Positions 19,893 to 30,424 of a stretch of 64,000 nucleotides of DNA are shown in pieces. The position numbers and the translations under genes were made by a program. The notes below the pieces were generated by a model. The model was not told the DNA's origin. It did not search any database and was given only the letters and a program-made list of their open reading frames with translations. The stretch's first letter is position 1, and every line of letters starts with the position of its first letter. The DNA comes from Gloeophyllum trabeum ATCC 11539. Its lineage: Eukaryota; Basidiomycota; Agaricomycetes; Gloeophyllales; Gloeophyllaceae. The stretch lies in contig NW_006920412.1 in assembly GCF_000344685.1 (NCBI RefSeq), positions 175,009 to 239,008 on the forward strand. The letters run 5' to 3'.

Positions 19893-22800
19893 TCAGGTCA
19901 AGTCGATGAAGTCGTTATGATCTATGGGCGCCTTCCTCTTCTTGGTTGGAGCGACCTGCGTTGCTGGTCGGGAAGGCAGCGCTGACGATGATGGGATCGA
20001 CGCAGCTAGCACACCTGCTGACGTAGAGCTGGAGGCGACTGGAGGCCTCGGGGCAGCAGGCATCGACGCTACGATTCGTGCAGTAGATGAGAGGTTCTGC
20101 CTCGGGGCAGCGCTCGCTGGCTGGCCGGACGCCACTGTTGAATTTTTGTGCACACTGGGGTTAGCGTCCAGCCGCTCCACAACAGCGCCATAGTCAGCGC
20201 CAAAAATCTTTTGGAGTTCCTGCTTGCTTGTACTGATGCTGTTCAGGATATTTCGTCCCTCGGTTTGATGCGCCCTATACGTGGCTGGCTTCCAAATACA
20301 GTCAGCCTTGGTAATCTGCGAACTTTTCAGGGAACGTCTAGCATAGGAGAACAGTCCCAAACATACAATTAACCCTTGAGGACTCGATCGAATCATTTCA
20401 TAGGTGGCTGCCGAGCGGCAGTACCTATCAAGATACTGCTCGACATGTCTCCGCTTCGGAGCACCGATACGATATAGAGTCAACTGCCGCTCAGGACTGG
20501 CGGTATTCGTGAGGAACTGAACGACTCGACGGCACTCGTTACATAGGCAATTGACTTGTTTCACGGCTGCCACAGCCTGGGCTGTACCCGCTTCGGTAGA
20601 CTTTGCTCCCAAGACTTTGTTTAGCCATGCAACCATGATGGCTTTGAAAGCTGACGAGAAAGGCTCTGCAGCGGCCGATAGATGGTGCTTAACCAGGAAT
20701 CTTCGTAATTCTGGAATAAAAGGTACGAGGATCCGCTTGATATAGTCTTCGGATACGTCTCCCCCTGGATTCAGGAGTCGCAGTATCACCCGAGCGCGCG
20801 ACGCAGGACTCGCTTTCTGGCAGAACTCCAGATACTCTATTGCCACAGCAGTAGTCGTGATCCTTGCTTTGCTGACGATGAAATTGACGAGATCTGCGGT
20901 GACAGACGAGAGGGAGTCCTTTGCGGTGGCTGGCCAGTAGAATTCTTCTCGACGAGCGTGCATTTCCTCTACGAACTTACGCTGCTGAGTGTCCGCAGGG
21001 AATTTCTTCACATTCAGTATAATCCTGGAGTATTGAACAAGATCCAGCGTCAATGGTTAGATGGCAAGCGGAATAGGCAGTGGGCGCTCACTTTGATGAC
21101 AATACCGTCGAATCCCCACTCAAAAGTACCGCTTCCAACAAGGAAGTTACGCCCGAATCCGGCACAGGGAACTTATCCCATTGCTCGATGGTAGTCCGAG
21201 CAAGTGAAGCAACGTGAAAGGCCGCCTGGACGATATTCCCTGACGTACCGAGGATAATGCGCAAGTCAGAGACAAGAGGCAGGACAACATGAGCAAGCCG
21301 TTGTTGCATAGTAATGGTGCTCGAGCTAGGCAGCGCTCCGAAAAGCTTCTGGAAAAGTTCCCCGAGTAAAAAGTCATTTCCGGTTTTCACGCACGCGCCG
21401 ACGTAGCCCTTGGTAATCTGAGGGTCCGGCATTCGAGGTGCATAATAATTTGAATATTGATAGCCCGAGTTCTGCAAGAGATTGTTGGTCGGAGCAGCAT
21501 AAAGATCCGCCTTCTGTATCGCGTATATCAGAATGTCTCCTGTGCAGTGGCGCAGAGTCCAAGCACTAGCCGTCAGACTTAATTCGGCTTCGTGCAGCTG
21601 CAGGGATAGTGCAAATTCTTTCAGGAACTCGGCACTTCCGACCGCCTTTACCTGAGGTATGATCCTGTGGCACCATTAGCTGCTGCATCTGCAGAAAAGG
21701 CAGAAGGAGCAATACTCACACGTCATGGAGGAACGTAAGGCCGCCGTTTTCAAGTGATAACTGGATCAGCATGTTGCCTTCTTCCTTGGTAGGCGCCTTG
21801 AGACTCCGAACAAACTTCTCATGCTCCTCGGAGATCCAAGCTGTGAATGTTTCATCTCGAGGTTGCGTATTGCCCAGGCGTTGGCTAATCTCGCGTATCA
21901 AGTCATACCTGCTTTGATTGCCAGGATCATTTGCCAGTATGCGCTCGAGCCTGCACCCAATGCGTGAGTATTACGATATGGATCACCGAGAGTGCTTACG
22001 TCGGCCGAACTGATTCGAATCCAAAGGTTTCTATGGCCTTCAGAATTCCCGGTGTTGTCAGCACACTGACGCTTCGAGTAGCCACACAGGATGTGATGAC
22101 TTGCTGCCACAGTCCGAAATCCTCCCATTGGCAAGCAAGCCTGCTTACGGCGCGGGCGGCGGGACCGAATGCACGAGGTGTGATATAGCGGAGGACGTAC
22201 TGCACGAATTCTTTCTCTTTCGTTGTTGGCCGTGCGGACTTAATCTTCCCTAGCTCGGTGAAGGCGTAGTCGTAGTCCTCTCCCCCGTAGATGATGTCGA
22301 AATGGGACGAATCCGGCCATATAACAAGCACTGTACGACGGTACCCTGAAAGCACGTAGGTGTTAGTGTCAGCGTAGCATCCACAATGAAGCACTCACAT
22401 CGTTCAAGGGAACCCGCGCCCTAGGCGTATGTTAGCCTTGATCGCGGACGCATATACGAGGTGGGTGCTTACATTACCCATATACCCCTCGTATTCTTGT
22501 TCATCATGAGGCCCTGACTCTACCGTGTCACGTAGGTCGGACGGGATAGTCTCTTCCTCCTCGTAGTCCAGAGTCTCTCGTATTCTCGTTCCATACAGAT
22601 CGACAAGGTCAGTGATCGACATCTCCCGATCTATCACTTCCGCCATAGAAACGTCGTCGTCGTCATCATCCTCCTCGTCGTACCAGCAGCCGTAACGCCC
22701 GCCGCCGTAGTCATCCCCGCATCCGGTCACATGACACTCAACACTAGCCAAACCTATATGGAAGCCTTGCTCCTCCGCCAGGCGGTTCAGGAGGGAGAGT

Positions 22801-24208
22801 ATATGCGCGTCTTTGCCCTTCAGCGAGCTCCCCTTGAGGCCCTCCTGGCCGTACCTATGCTCAAGGAGATATACGAGCTTGCTCGGCGCTGATGCTTTGT
22901 CTTCGTTCTTCTGGTTATGCTTCCACGAACGCAGAATATGTCTGAGGCTGTCTGCGGTTGCGTCAGTGGACGGCAGGGCGGGTCCTACGGCCGTGGTGGT
23001 GTGCATGAGATTGTATGCCAATGCGAGCCGGTAGCCGCTGGTGATGGGCTTTACCTCGTGCGTCACGTCGGTGTACCAGGACAGGATAGTTGTCTCGTAT
23101 CCACTTGTCGCGCTGCAGTCAAGGACTTTTGAAAGGCTACCATGTGAGACATGCACTTCACCACCGGTGAATTGGGAGGGAAGCACAATCACGACGGTGG
23201 CGAACATTCCTGGTGCTTTCTCTGTACTGGGGAACGATCGCCATCAGCGAAAAGGGAGTGTAATATTGCCAATGAGAACTCACTCCTTATGCGGCAAGAA
23301 ACTGTAGCATGACCCGATTGAGAGTTAGAACGTTACGAGACTCATGAAACGACTCACTGAGATCCGGTCTCGTATAGTAGAAGCTTATATAGTTCACATT
23401 TTGGGTTGCTGGCTGCGAAATTGACACCTAGGGTTTGGCATACATCTCGGATAACGGTCTGGATGTAAGTCTGCCAAGCAGGGTTCCCAAAGCGAACCTA
23501 CACCATCCATATGAGCTCCATTCTTCCCCTTGAAATCCATACATACCAGGGATGCGTCCATTTCCCAAGTATCCCTCACTTTGGTATCCACCACGGTACG
23601 CTCGGCTTTCCCGAAAGGCGCTTGGATGCATCGAGAGGCTATCACCTTCGCTTCTCTCTGGCTGAGAGGTAAGCCAATCGGACCGAGGTCTGCGAGCTGC
23701 AAAGCTGGATTCGGCGCATTCGGGGCGGGCTTTGATACGTAGAAGGATCCGGTGAAGCCGAGAGAGCCTGAAAGCGCGTCTTGGAAGTCCGACTGTAGGC
23801 AAGATTAGGGCGGAATACATGGCACCAGTAGAATGCACTTACCCGAATGTCAATGCTGGGGTTGTCAACCGAGCCCTCGTCCTCTTCCTCATCATCCTTA
23901 CTTTCGTCCTCCTCGTCTTCTCCCTCTCCGCCCTTCTGTTCTTCCTTCATTTGGTTCTTAGACTCCTGATCGGCATGTAATCCCTGAGACACCTCTCGCT
24001 TAACCCAGCTAGCCATATTGTCTTGCTGAGCTTCGACGTTTTCCGTCGATTTCAGGGGCTTCTGGTCGTCGACCCCGGATTTGTTCTCTTGAGGCTCCGC
24101 TTTGACTAACCTTGCTGTTTCCGACAGTGCAGACTTGGACTCCTCAGGCTCTGCTTTAAACTGTTGCGCTTCATCTTCCATTTTGCATTTGGTTTCAGAT
24201 GTATCCAT
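19893..24208 (-). CDS. Large 2OG-Fe(II) oxygenase (prolyl 4-hydroxylase type) with long C-terminal region
   Basis: About a dozen exons run from ATG 24206-24208 to TGA 19893-19895 and give a protein of roughly 1200 residues. The N-terminal 120 residues are acidic and hold repeated psi-K-x-E motifs (FKAE, VKAE, VKRE). The oxygenase core follows: SDFQDALSGSLGFTGSFYVS, RFGNPAWQTYIQTVIRDVC, ELYKLLLYETGS, then the HxD iron site in FLPHKD. That site is split by an intron before TEKAPGMFATVVIVLPS. The distal His and the 2-oxoglutarate Arg lie in DVTHEVKPITSGYRLALAYN. An Asp/Glu-rich loop follows, then about 750 residues of helical sequence without a known function. The C-terminus has a KKRK nuclear signal and ends FIDLT. 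It is an expanded mushroom family; substrates are unknown, and nuclear action is inferred. A shortened paralogue lies at 44762-46163. Confidence 0.8.
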
Positions 24209-25086
24209 AGCGTAGACCTGTCGCAAACTCGTATTTATATCAGGGAACAGTAAAGGCAGAGTGACTTACAGCGAAAAGAGACGGGCGCAACGAAGATGAT
24301 GATAAATGTACCTCTTCGTGGTAGGGCGTTAAGCGGAGAGGCAATATGACATGCAAGGCAGCGGAGGAGGAGGAGAAACGCGCTCGGACGCGCCTGTGGC
24401 ACGGGCAATATAGCCTTTGATCGGAATACTGAAAGACTGACACGGGGGCGTCACGCAGTCACGTCGCGTCCATGGACTCCCACGTTGTGGCCAGTGCCAC
24501 TCACGCAGATGCTCTCGGATGCCTCCAGCTTGTGCACTCCCATGTTACTCTCTTCCGGTTCTTCTTCCGTCGTATATGCGTTCACACCATCAGCGTAAAC
24601 GCAAGGGGCCCTGTGATATTTGGGAAGGCACGGTTGCAAGCACTTCGAATAACCCGGTCTCTCTCAATACACCGTCAAGAACTCCAGAGGCAAAGTTAAG
24701 CGGCTCTAGACGAGAGGGGCTGTCTTCAAGACCTTTTGCTCTGCAATGTTGGAGCAAGTGGACGGAGTGGTATCAGTGACTCGAAAATGCAGAGTTATCA
24801 CCTATGGCTTGACTGATCGGAAACAAGGCGGCGAAAAAATGGGAGAATCGTCCAGCGTCCTCCCTCCGGTCCACTGGAAATGTGATGTCTGGTCTACCTC
24901 AAACCTGGATGATAAGAAGTAAATGTTTCCTCACGACTTCGCTCGGATACGTTTACTTGACCGGCTTCCATTCCACTTTGGGCCAGGGAAGACAAACCGA
25001 CAAGAGATGCCTGTTCAATGCATATAGAGACTTCTGAGTCAAAGCAGCCGCCCGGAGGATATGACCCGACATAACACACCTCCACA
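24209..25086. other. Upstream region of the oxygenase, no supported gene
   Basis: I see short open frames only. The first 200 bp must contain the oxygenase promoter. No recognisable domain, RNA gene or terminal repeat is seen. Confidence 0.5.
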
Positions 25087-25206
25087 ACGCATACACGAAC
25101 TTTGAATCAGGGACATGCTGAGACTGACAGTGGGGAGGCGCAACGCCCGGTTCCGGTGCGAGTTGATTTGTCAGCAGATTGTGGCTGAAAGGTGGTCGCA
25201 AGTATC
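25087..25206 (+). repeat. Inverted repeat, left arm
   Basis: This segment, including CAGTGGGGAGGCGCAA and GGTGGTCGCAAGTATCCCC, reappears inverted at 27202-27340 at about 70-75 percent identity by eye. The two arms bracket the duplicated block and the assembly gap, as expected for a terminal inverted-repeat element or for two inverted copies of one old gene fragment. Confidence 0.6.
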
Positions 25207-25792
25207 CCCTCGTATTCTTGTGCATTCCTCTGCTCCATTCTCACCTTATGCATGCATCAGCAATGTATATCACTATTGTAAACCAGAAAGAAGGGTATTC
25301 TACCATTATAGACTGTAGTAGATATAAACATGTCTGTCTCTTCTTATTCCTGAGCTGACCACCATCGGGATGAAATGATGGTCAATTTCACCGAGGTCGG
25401 CAAAGGAGTGCTTAGGGAAGTTATGTATTGTCTTTAGAAACATTTGGAACATATCTATGTGCACACCAGTGGGTGCATTCCCTATCCTTGATACAGATGA
25501 GCTTGATTTCCAGGAAGCACAAATCTGTGTAATTAATGGACAAAGCAAGTACTGGATCACAGCTGTAAAAGGCTGAATATATATCTCATGTACTATGTTG
25601 ATTTTACAATTCTAACATAGGGGAAGGGACCTGCTTCTGCTGCGGCAGGAGAGCCCGGACAGTGACCAGGATATTTGGTGTGACACTTTTTGCGATGGTG
25701 TCACAGCTTGTCACGTCCGCGACGCGTTCGGACGCGTCGTTAATTGCTCTTTACTGCCAGAAAACCTACAGCGTGCTACGTTCACATTCACG
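25171..25792 (+). repeat. 622-bp near-identical direct repeat, copy A
   Basis: It is identical to 26364-26984 except for a handful of changes, such as GTGGCTG/GTGCTG near the start and TTCCTGAG/TTCATGAG. It ends exactly at the run of Ns. It contains two small inverted repeats near its end: TGTGACAC/GTGTCACA and GACGCGT/ACGCGTC around TCGG. No coding signal is seen. It may be a real duplication, LTR-like ends, or scaffold ends that overlap. Confidence 0.85.
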
Positions 25793-26363
25793 NNNNNNNN
25801 NNNNNNNNNNNNNNNNNNNNNNNNNNNNNNNNNNNNNNNNNNNNNNNNNNNNNNNNNNNNNNNNNNNNNNNNNNNNNNNNNNNNNNNNNNNNNNNNNNNN
25901 NNNNNNNNNNNNNNNNNNNNNNNNNNNNNNNNNNNNNNNNNNNNNNNNNNNNNNNNNNNNNNNNNNNNNNNNNNNNNNNNNNNNNNNNNNNNNNNNNNNN
26001 NNNNNNNNNNNNNNNNNNNNNNNNNNNNNNNNNNNNNNNNNNNNNNNNNNNNNNNNNNNNNNNNNNNNNNNNNNNNNNNNNNNNNNNNNNNNNNNNNNNN
26101 NNNNNNNNNNNNNNNNNNNNNNNNNNNNNNNNNNNNNNNNNNNNNNNNNNNNNNNNNNNNNNNNNNNNNNNNNNNNNNNNNNNNNNNNNNNNNNNNNNNN
26201 NNNNNNNNNNNNNNNNNNNNNNNNNNNNNNNNNNNNNNNNNNNNNNNNNNNNNNNNNNNNNNNNNNNNNNNNNNNNNNNNNNNNNNNNNNNNNNNNNNNN
26301 NNNNNNNNNNNNNNNNNNNNNNNNNNNNNNNNNNNNNNNNNNNNNNNNNNNNNNNNNNNNNNN
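25793..26363. other. Assembly gap (571 N)
   Basis: This is a run of N between the two copies of the 622-bp repeat. The gap size is that given in the sequence and may be an estimate. Confidence 1.
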
Positions 26364-26984
26364 TCAGCAGATTGTGCTGAAAGGTGGTCGCAAGTATCCC
26401 CTCGTATTCTTGTGCATTCCTCTGCTCCATTCTCACTTTATGCATGCATCAGCAATGTATATCACTATTGTAAACCAGAAAGAAGGGTATTCTACCATTA
26501 TAGACTGTAGTAGATATAAACATGTCTGTCTCTTCTTATTCATGAGCTGACCACCATCGGGATGAAATGATGGTCAATTTCACCGAGGTCGGCAAAGGAG
26601 TGCTTAGGGAAGTTATGTATTGTCTTTAGAAACATTTGGAACATATCTATGTGCACACCAGTGGGTGCATTCCCTATCCTTGATACAGATGAGCTTGATT
26701 TCCAGGAAGCACAAATCTGTGTAATTAATGGACAAAGCAAGTACTGGATCACAGCTGTAAAAGGCTGAATATATATCTCATGTACTATGTTGATTTTACA
26801 ATTCTAACATAGGGGAAGGGACCTGCTTCTGCTGCGGCAGGAGAGCCCGGACAGTGACCAGGATATTTGGTGTGACACTTTTTGCGATGGTGTCACAGCT
26901 TGTCACGTCCGCGACGCGTTCGGACGCGTCGTTAATTGCTCTTTACTGCCAGAAAACCTACAGCGTGCTACGTTCACATTCACG
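26364..26984 (+). repeat. 621-bp near-identical direct repeat, copy B
   Basis: This is the second copy of 25171-25792. It starts immediately after the gap at the same base (TCAGCAGATTGTG) at which the repeat begins in copy A. On its right it continues into unique sequence (CGTCACTTGATTC), so the true continuation of copy A inside the gap is unknown. Confidence 0.85.
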
Positions 26985-27201
26985 CGTCACTTGATTCATA
27001 AAAGTTGATCTATATCAACGAGCGGATGCAACGTTGGTTGTACATTTTTGTTAAATGTACTTGCGGTCTCGTTACCTCTGTCGAATGAACTTGATATTGG
27101 GAAAATCAGAAATTCAAAACCAACGTTGCATCTTCTGTATCATGACATCCCTGCTGGTACATTTTATATGCGTGATTTCGACATGCGGATGGCTCTATGA
27201 A

Positions 27202-27340
27202 GGCGGGGGATTTGCGACCACTTTCTTGCAGAGTCCAAATAGATGCAAACAACTCGCCGCGCGACCCGGAATTGCGCCTCCCCACTGACAGCGTCCTGTA
27301 GCCCAAGGTGATCCACTCGTGGCGAGCGGGCGATGCCGTT
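27202..27340 (-). repeat. Inverted repeat, right arm
   Basis: On the minus strand this reads CTGTCAGTGGGGAGGCGCAA... and ...AAGTGGTCGCAAATCCCCC, matching the left arm at 25087-25206. The arms are diverged, so the structure is old even though the internal 622-bp repeats are nearly identical. Confidence 0.6.
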
Positions 27341-27539
27341 GTGCTCAATGGTTTGGACGATCACGAGCTCGTTGGAAAGCGCAACTCAAGATCACTTTGA
27401 ATCCCATCTTTGTCCCGTCTAGTTGTATCTTTCGGTGGCGATCCAGTTGTCACGGCATGGTAGATATTCCATAAGCCGTACCAACTCGCCTGGGCAATTT
27501 GGACTCTTCAAGTTTCAGAAAGACGTATCCCTGACGTTG

Positions 27540-28770
27540 TATCAGAAGGCCGGCTCACTGATGCAGATGAGTGTGGATGTATGCGCTGCCCTTTCCAGGT
27601 GATTTGGAGATTATATGGATTCGACATATTCAGGTACCATTCCTTCCTGATCAGTGCTGTTTCTTCAGTCAACCTACTGACAGGTACGGGGTCGTCATCA
27701 AGGCTGCCATCAGGTTGTGCCAGGAAAGCCTCCTCCCCGGATAGTAGACAACCAAGGCGGTCCCCGACGACCGACGACCAACATGACTCGCTCAGCCTGA
27801 TATCACTTCAGCCGACATGAGAATGCATACTTGACGTTCTGCTCGCTAATGACAATTGCCGTCTTCTCGCGCCTTTCTGTCGTATGCTTCCTCTGATTCT
27901 GTTGAATCTTGAAGACTCTCGAAGGCGTACTGTCTCCTCTATCGCAAGCCACTCAAGCATGTCATCCTGCACGTACATTGCCATAATCACTCACCCCGTC
28001 TTTTATCTGTTCTCCACCTCCTGGACGTCTAGATTCAAAAACTGCGGCTGGCATCTATTCATAGCTCGTGCTCATCTCTTCGCCTCATATCGAGTCCGCG
28101 GCTGAAAATTGGGGCCTTACCACCGTCATCGGCACACAGGCTCACACAGGGCTATCCTGCCACACACAATGCCTTCCGTTATCTGATATCGCTGCTTGAG
28201 AGAGCACCGGGGCTTTGTTCACCGGTCGCGTTTGCGGTGCCGGTCATTGCCAGTGGAACTCAACTCGGCTTGCGGGCTTGTCGTCCGTGATGCGGAAGGC
28301 CTCCTCGGAGCCTCGAGACCCAGGGCAGCCGTGCCTCCAGTCCCAACGATACGAGGATGAAGTATGATCCGCGTCTCTGGGGATAACGAGGACCAAGTCT
28401 GCCCCCGTGCCTGCGAGGACGAAGGAGGGAGCCGGGCAGGCGGGGATACCATCTGGCTGGATTCTGTTGCGAGCTTAAGGTTGTCTGTCCGCGCCGCAAA
28501 AGCCGGCAGGCGGTGCAAAGAAGAGAGCGCCGCTTCCGGATGGACTTGCGAGGTCACTCGGGTGTGCTGACGATGCGTTACTGCGGGGTTGCATCTTGGA
28601 GCTGGCTGGGTTGGACGGCTCACCCAAGTATCCTATAATTTGCAAGGTGTGTATCATTCCGTCCTTGGCGGAAGTCGTGGTTTGCGCGTGGACGAGCACT
28701 TTGTGCGTCCCCGATTCATACTTCCTGTGGGGGAAGGGGCATCTCCGTCCATGACGTCGGGCAGGCCGTG
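27540..28770 (-). pseudogene. Unrecognised minus-strand coding-like region
   Basis: Three stretches look coding on the minus strand but do not join into a clean model. About 28735-28635 reads RKYESGTHKVLVHAQTTTSA with a GTGAGC donor after IIGYL. About 28404-28252 reads DLVLVIPRDADHTSSS... and ends KPASRVEFHWQ then stop. About 27755-27540 reads SGEEAFLAQPDGSLDDDPVP and IRKEWYLNMSNPYNLQITWK before a stop. I do not recognise the protein. It may be one broken gene, two short genes, or a fragment carried with the neighbouring repeats. Confidence 0.3.
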
Positions 28771-30424
28771 CCTCTAATGACTGTTAAGTAATACTCTCTT
28801 CTTCCCTACTTTCAAGCTTGCCCCTTCACAGAACCTACCGAATGCGCGCACGTCATGTTCTGATGATGTGCGCGCGAACTTGCCTTGCGCTCGTCATGGC
28901 GAGGTCACGAGAATAGAGTCTATTCAGTCAGCAATGGTGAGAAGCAGAAGCAGTGCCTCCCTCGAGTGCCTGCACACCAGTCATGCTGTGGGGAAGGAAG
29001 CGAAAGCGTCCGGTGTTTGGTGAAAGGTCGCGATAAGATTCGAAGTGCGTAACAGCGACTGTGATCGATGGCTGTCTTCTGACCTCGTCAGTCGTTGAAT
29101 GCATGCAGATTGAATGCAACTGCATGTCCGGCTTTCCACCACGAGTACTATACAATTCTGCGTTACTTGTCCTTGGTGCTCTCGGACCGAAGCGCTGCGG
29201 TACTCATCCAGAGGGAACAAAAGGGAACAAACCGGAGGAGCAGCCATCTGTATTTCGGGCCAACGACAGCGGTTGTGGGGCCCGGTTCTGAAATACAAAT
29301 GCACGCTGCACGCCCGATCCAGACCCGTGCACCGCCTCCTTCCCATGTCCCTCCGCTGCCTCGACCAAGCCTGGACCGGTCGCCCATCATTGCTTCATCG
29401 AGGAAGCACATACGACGCTATGGAGCCCGCGGGCGTTGTGGAGCTCGCAGAAGGTGCGCTTGCAGAGGCACAGAGCGTCCCAGGGCCAGAGAGCAGCGCG
29501 GATCCCTATTTTGCGGGCGACGACATGATGGTTCCTCTCGGTAGAGATAGCCGGGTCCCGGGCGGGACATTGCTCGATACGGTGAGACGCTGATTGGGGT
29601 ATTTTTGCAGCGTGCACGAGGCGAAGTTTAGGCTCTTCCCGCTGCTCGTCGGTCTCTCAGCGCGGAGGACTGGTTTCGCGATGAGCAAGGGCTGTTGATG
29701 AGGCTGAAGGCAGTGGTGCGATGGAGGGGATCTAGGCCGTGGCGGGCGGCGGGACCGAACGGGAGGTTGTTCGGTAGATTGGCCGCCCTGGGGGCCATCA
29801 GGCGATATCGTACCGAACGGATCTCGCAAGTGGTCCCCGGAGGCCCAGGCTTGTTGTGCCGCATATGGAAGGCTAGCCGGATTGTGGCGTTGGGGTCTCT
29901 GTAGCGTGGCTTGGTCGCATTTCAAGGAAAGATAGCTAACGCAGGTTACAAAAAGCAGAAAGCTGAAGACAAGGTGGGTAGTATGGTGGATGTCATGCTA
30001 GAATTTAGTGACCCTCCAATATTACCAGTCTATTGAGACATAGTGTCTAAGGCTGACGGTCCAGTTGCCATCACGCGGTGCCAGGACCCCAGAAGCAATG
30101 TGGCATTGCTGTGCCGGGCTTTCAAAAGAGGATCTTGTCTTGGTTATGGATTCAGCTCTGCTAGGTGGCAGAATATATGTAGTGGCAGGCGTTGATAGTC
30201 TTTAAATGCTTGTAGCTAACATCGAAGTGGAACAAGCAAAGCCCAAGGATGCAATTTGCAGGAAGATCACATGTTTTGGGAATTTGTAGAGCGATACCAA
30301 TACGGCAGCCGGAGAGAGCCGACGGGAAAGGCAGACGTCGGAGGGGACGGCGGGGGACTGCATAGAATCGAATATCAGGGCCTGGCCAGCTTGAGCAGCT
30401 CTGCTTTCCTCGTCCCTTGCAGCC
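28771..30424. other. No supported gene; upstream flank of SKN7
   Basis: Open frames exist on both strands (plus 29095-29590, minus 29506-29925) in GC-rich sequence. They overlap each other and show no domain. An AATTTGCAGGAAGATC stretch near 30253 could be a splice acceptor of an upstream SKN7 leader exon. SKN7 transcription should start within the last few hundred bases. Confidence 0.4.

Noticed and set aside
25662..26550. Long open frames spanning the gap
   Set aside because: They are open only because the Ns contain no stop codons. No real coding evidence.
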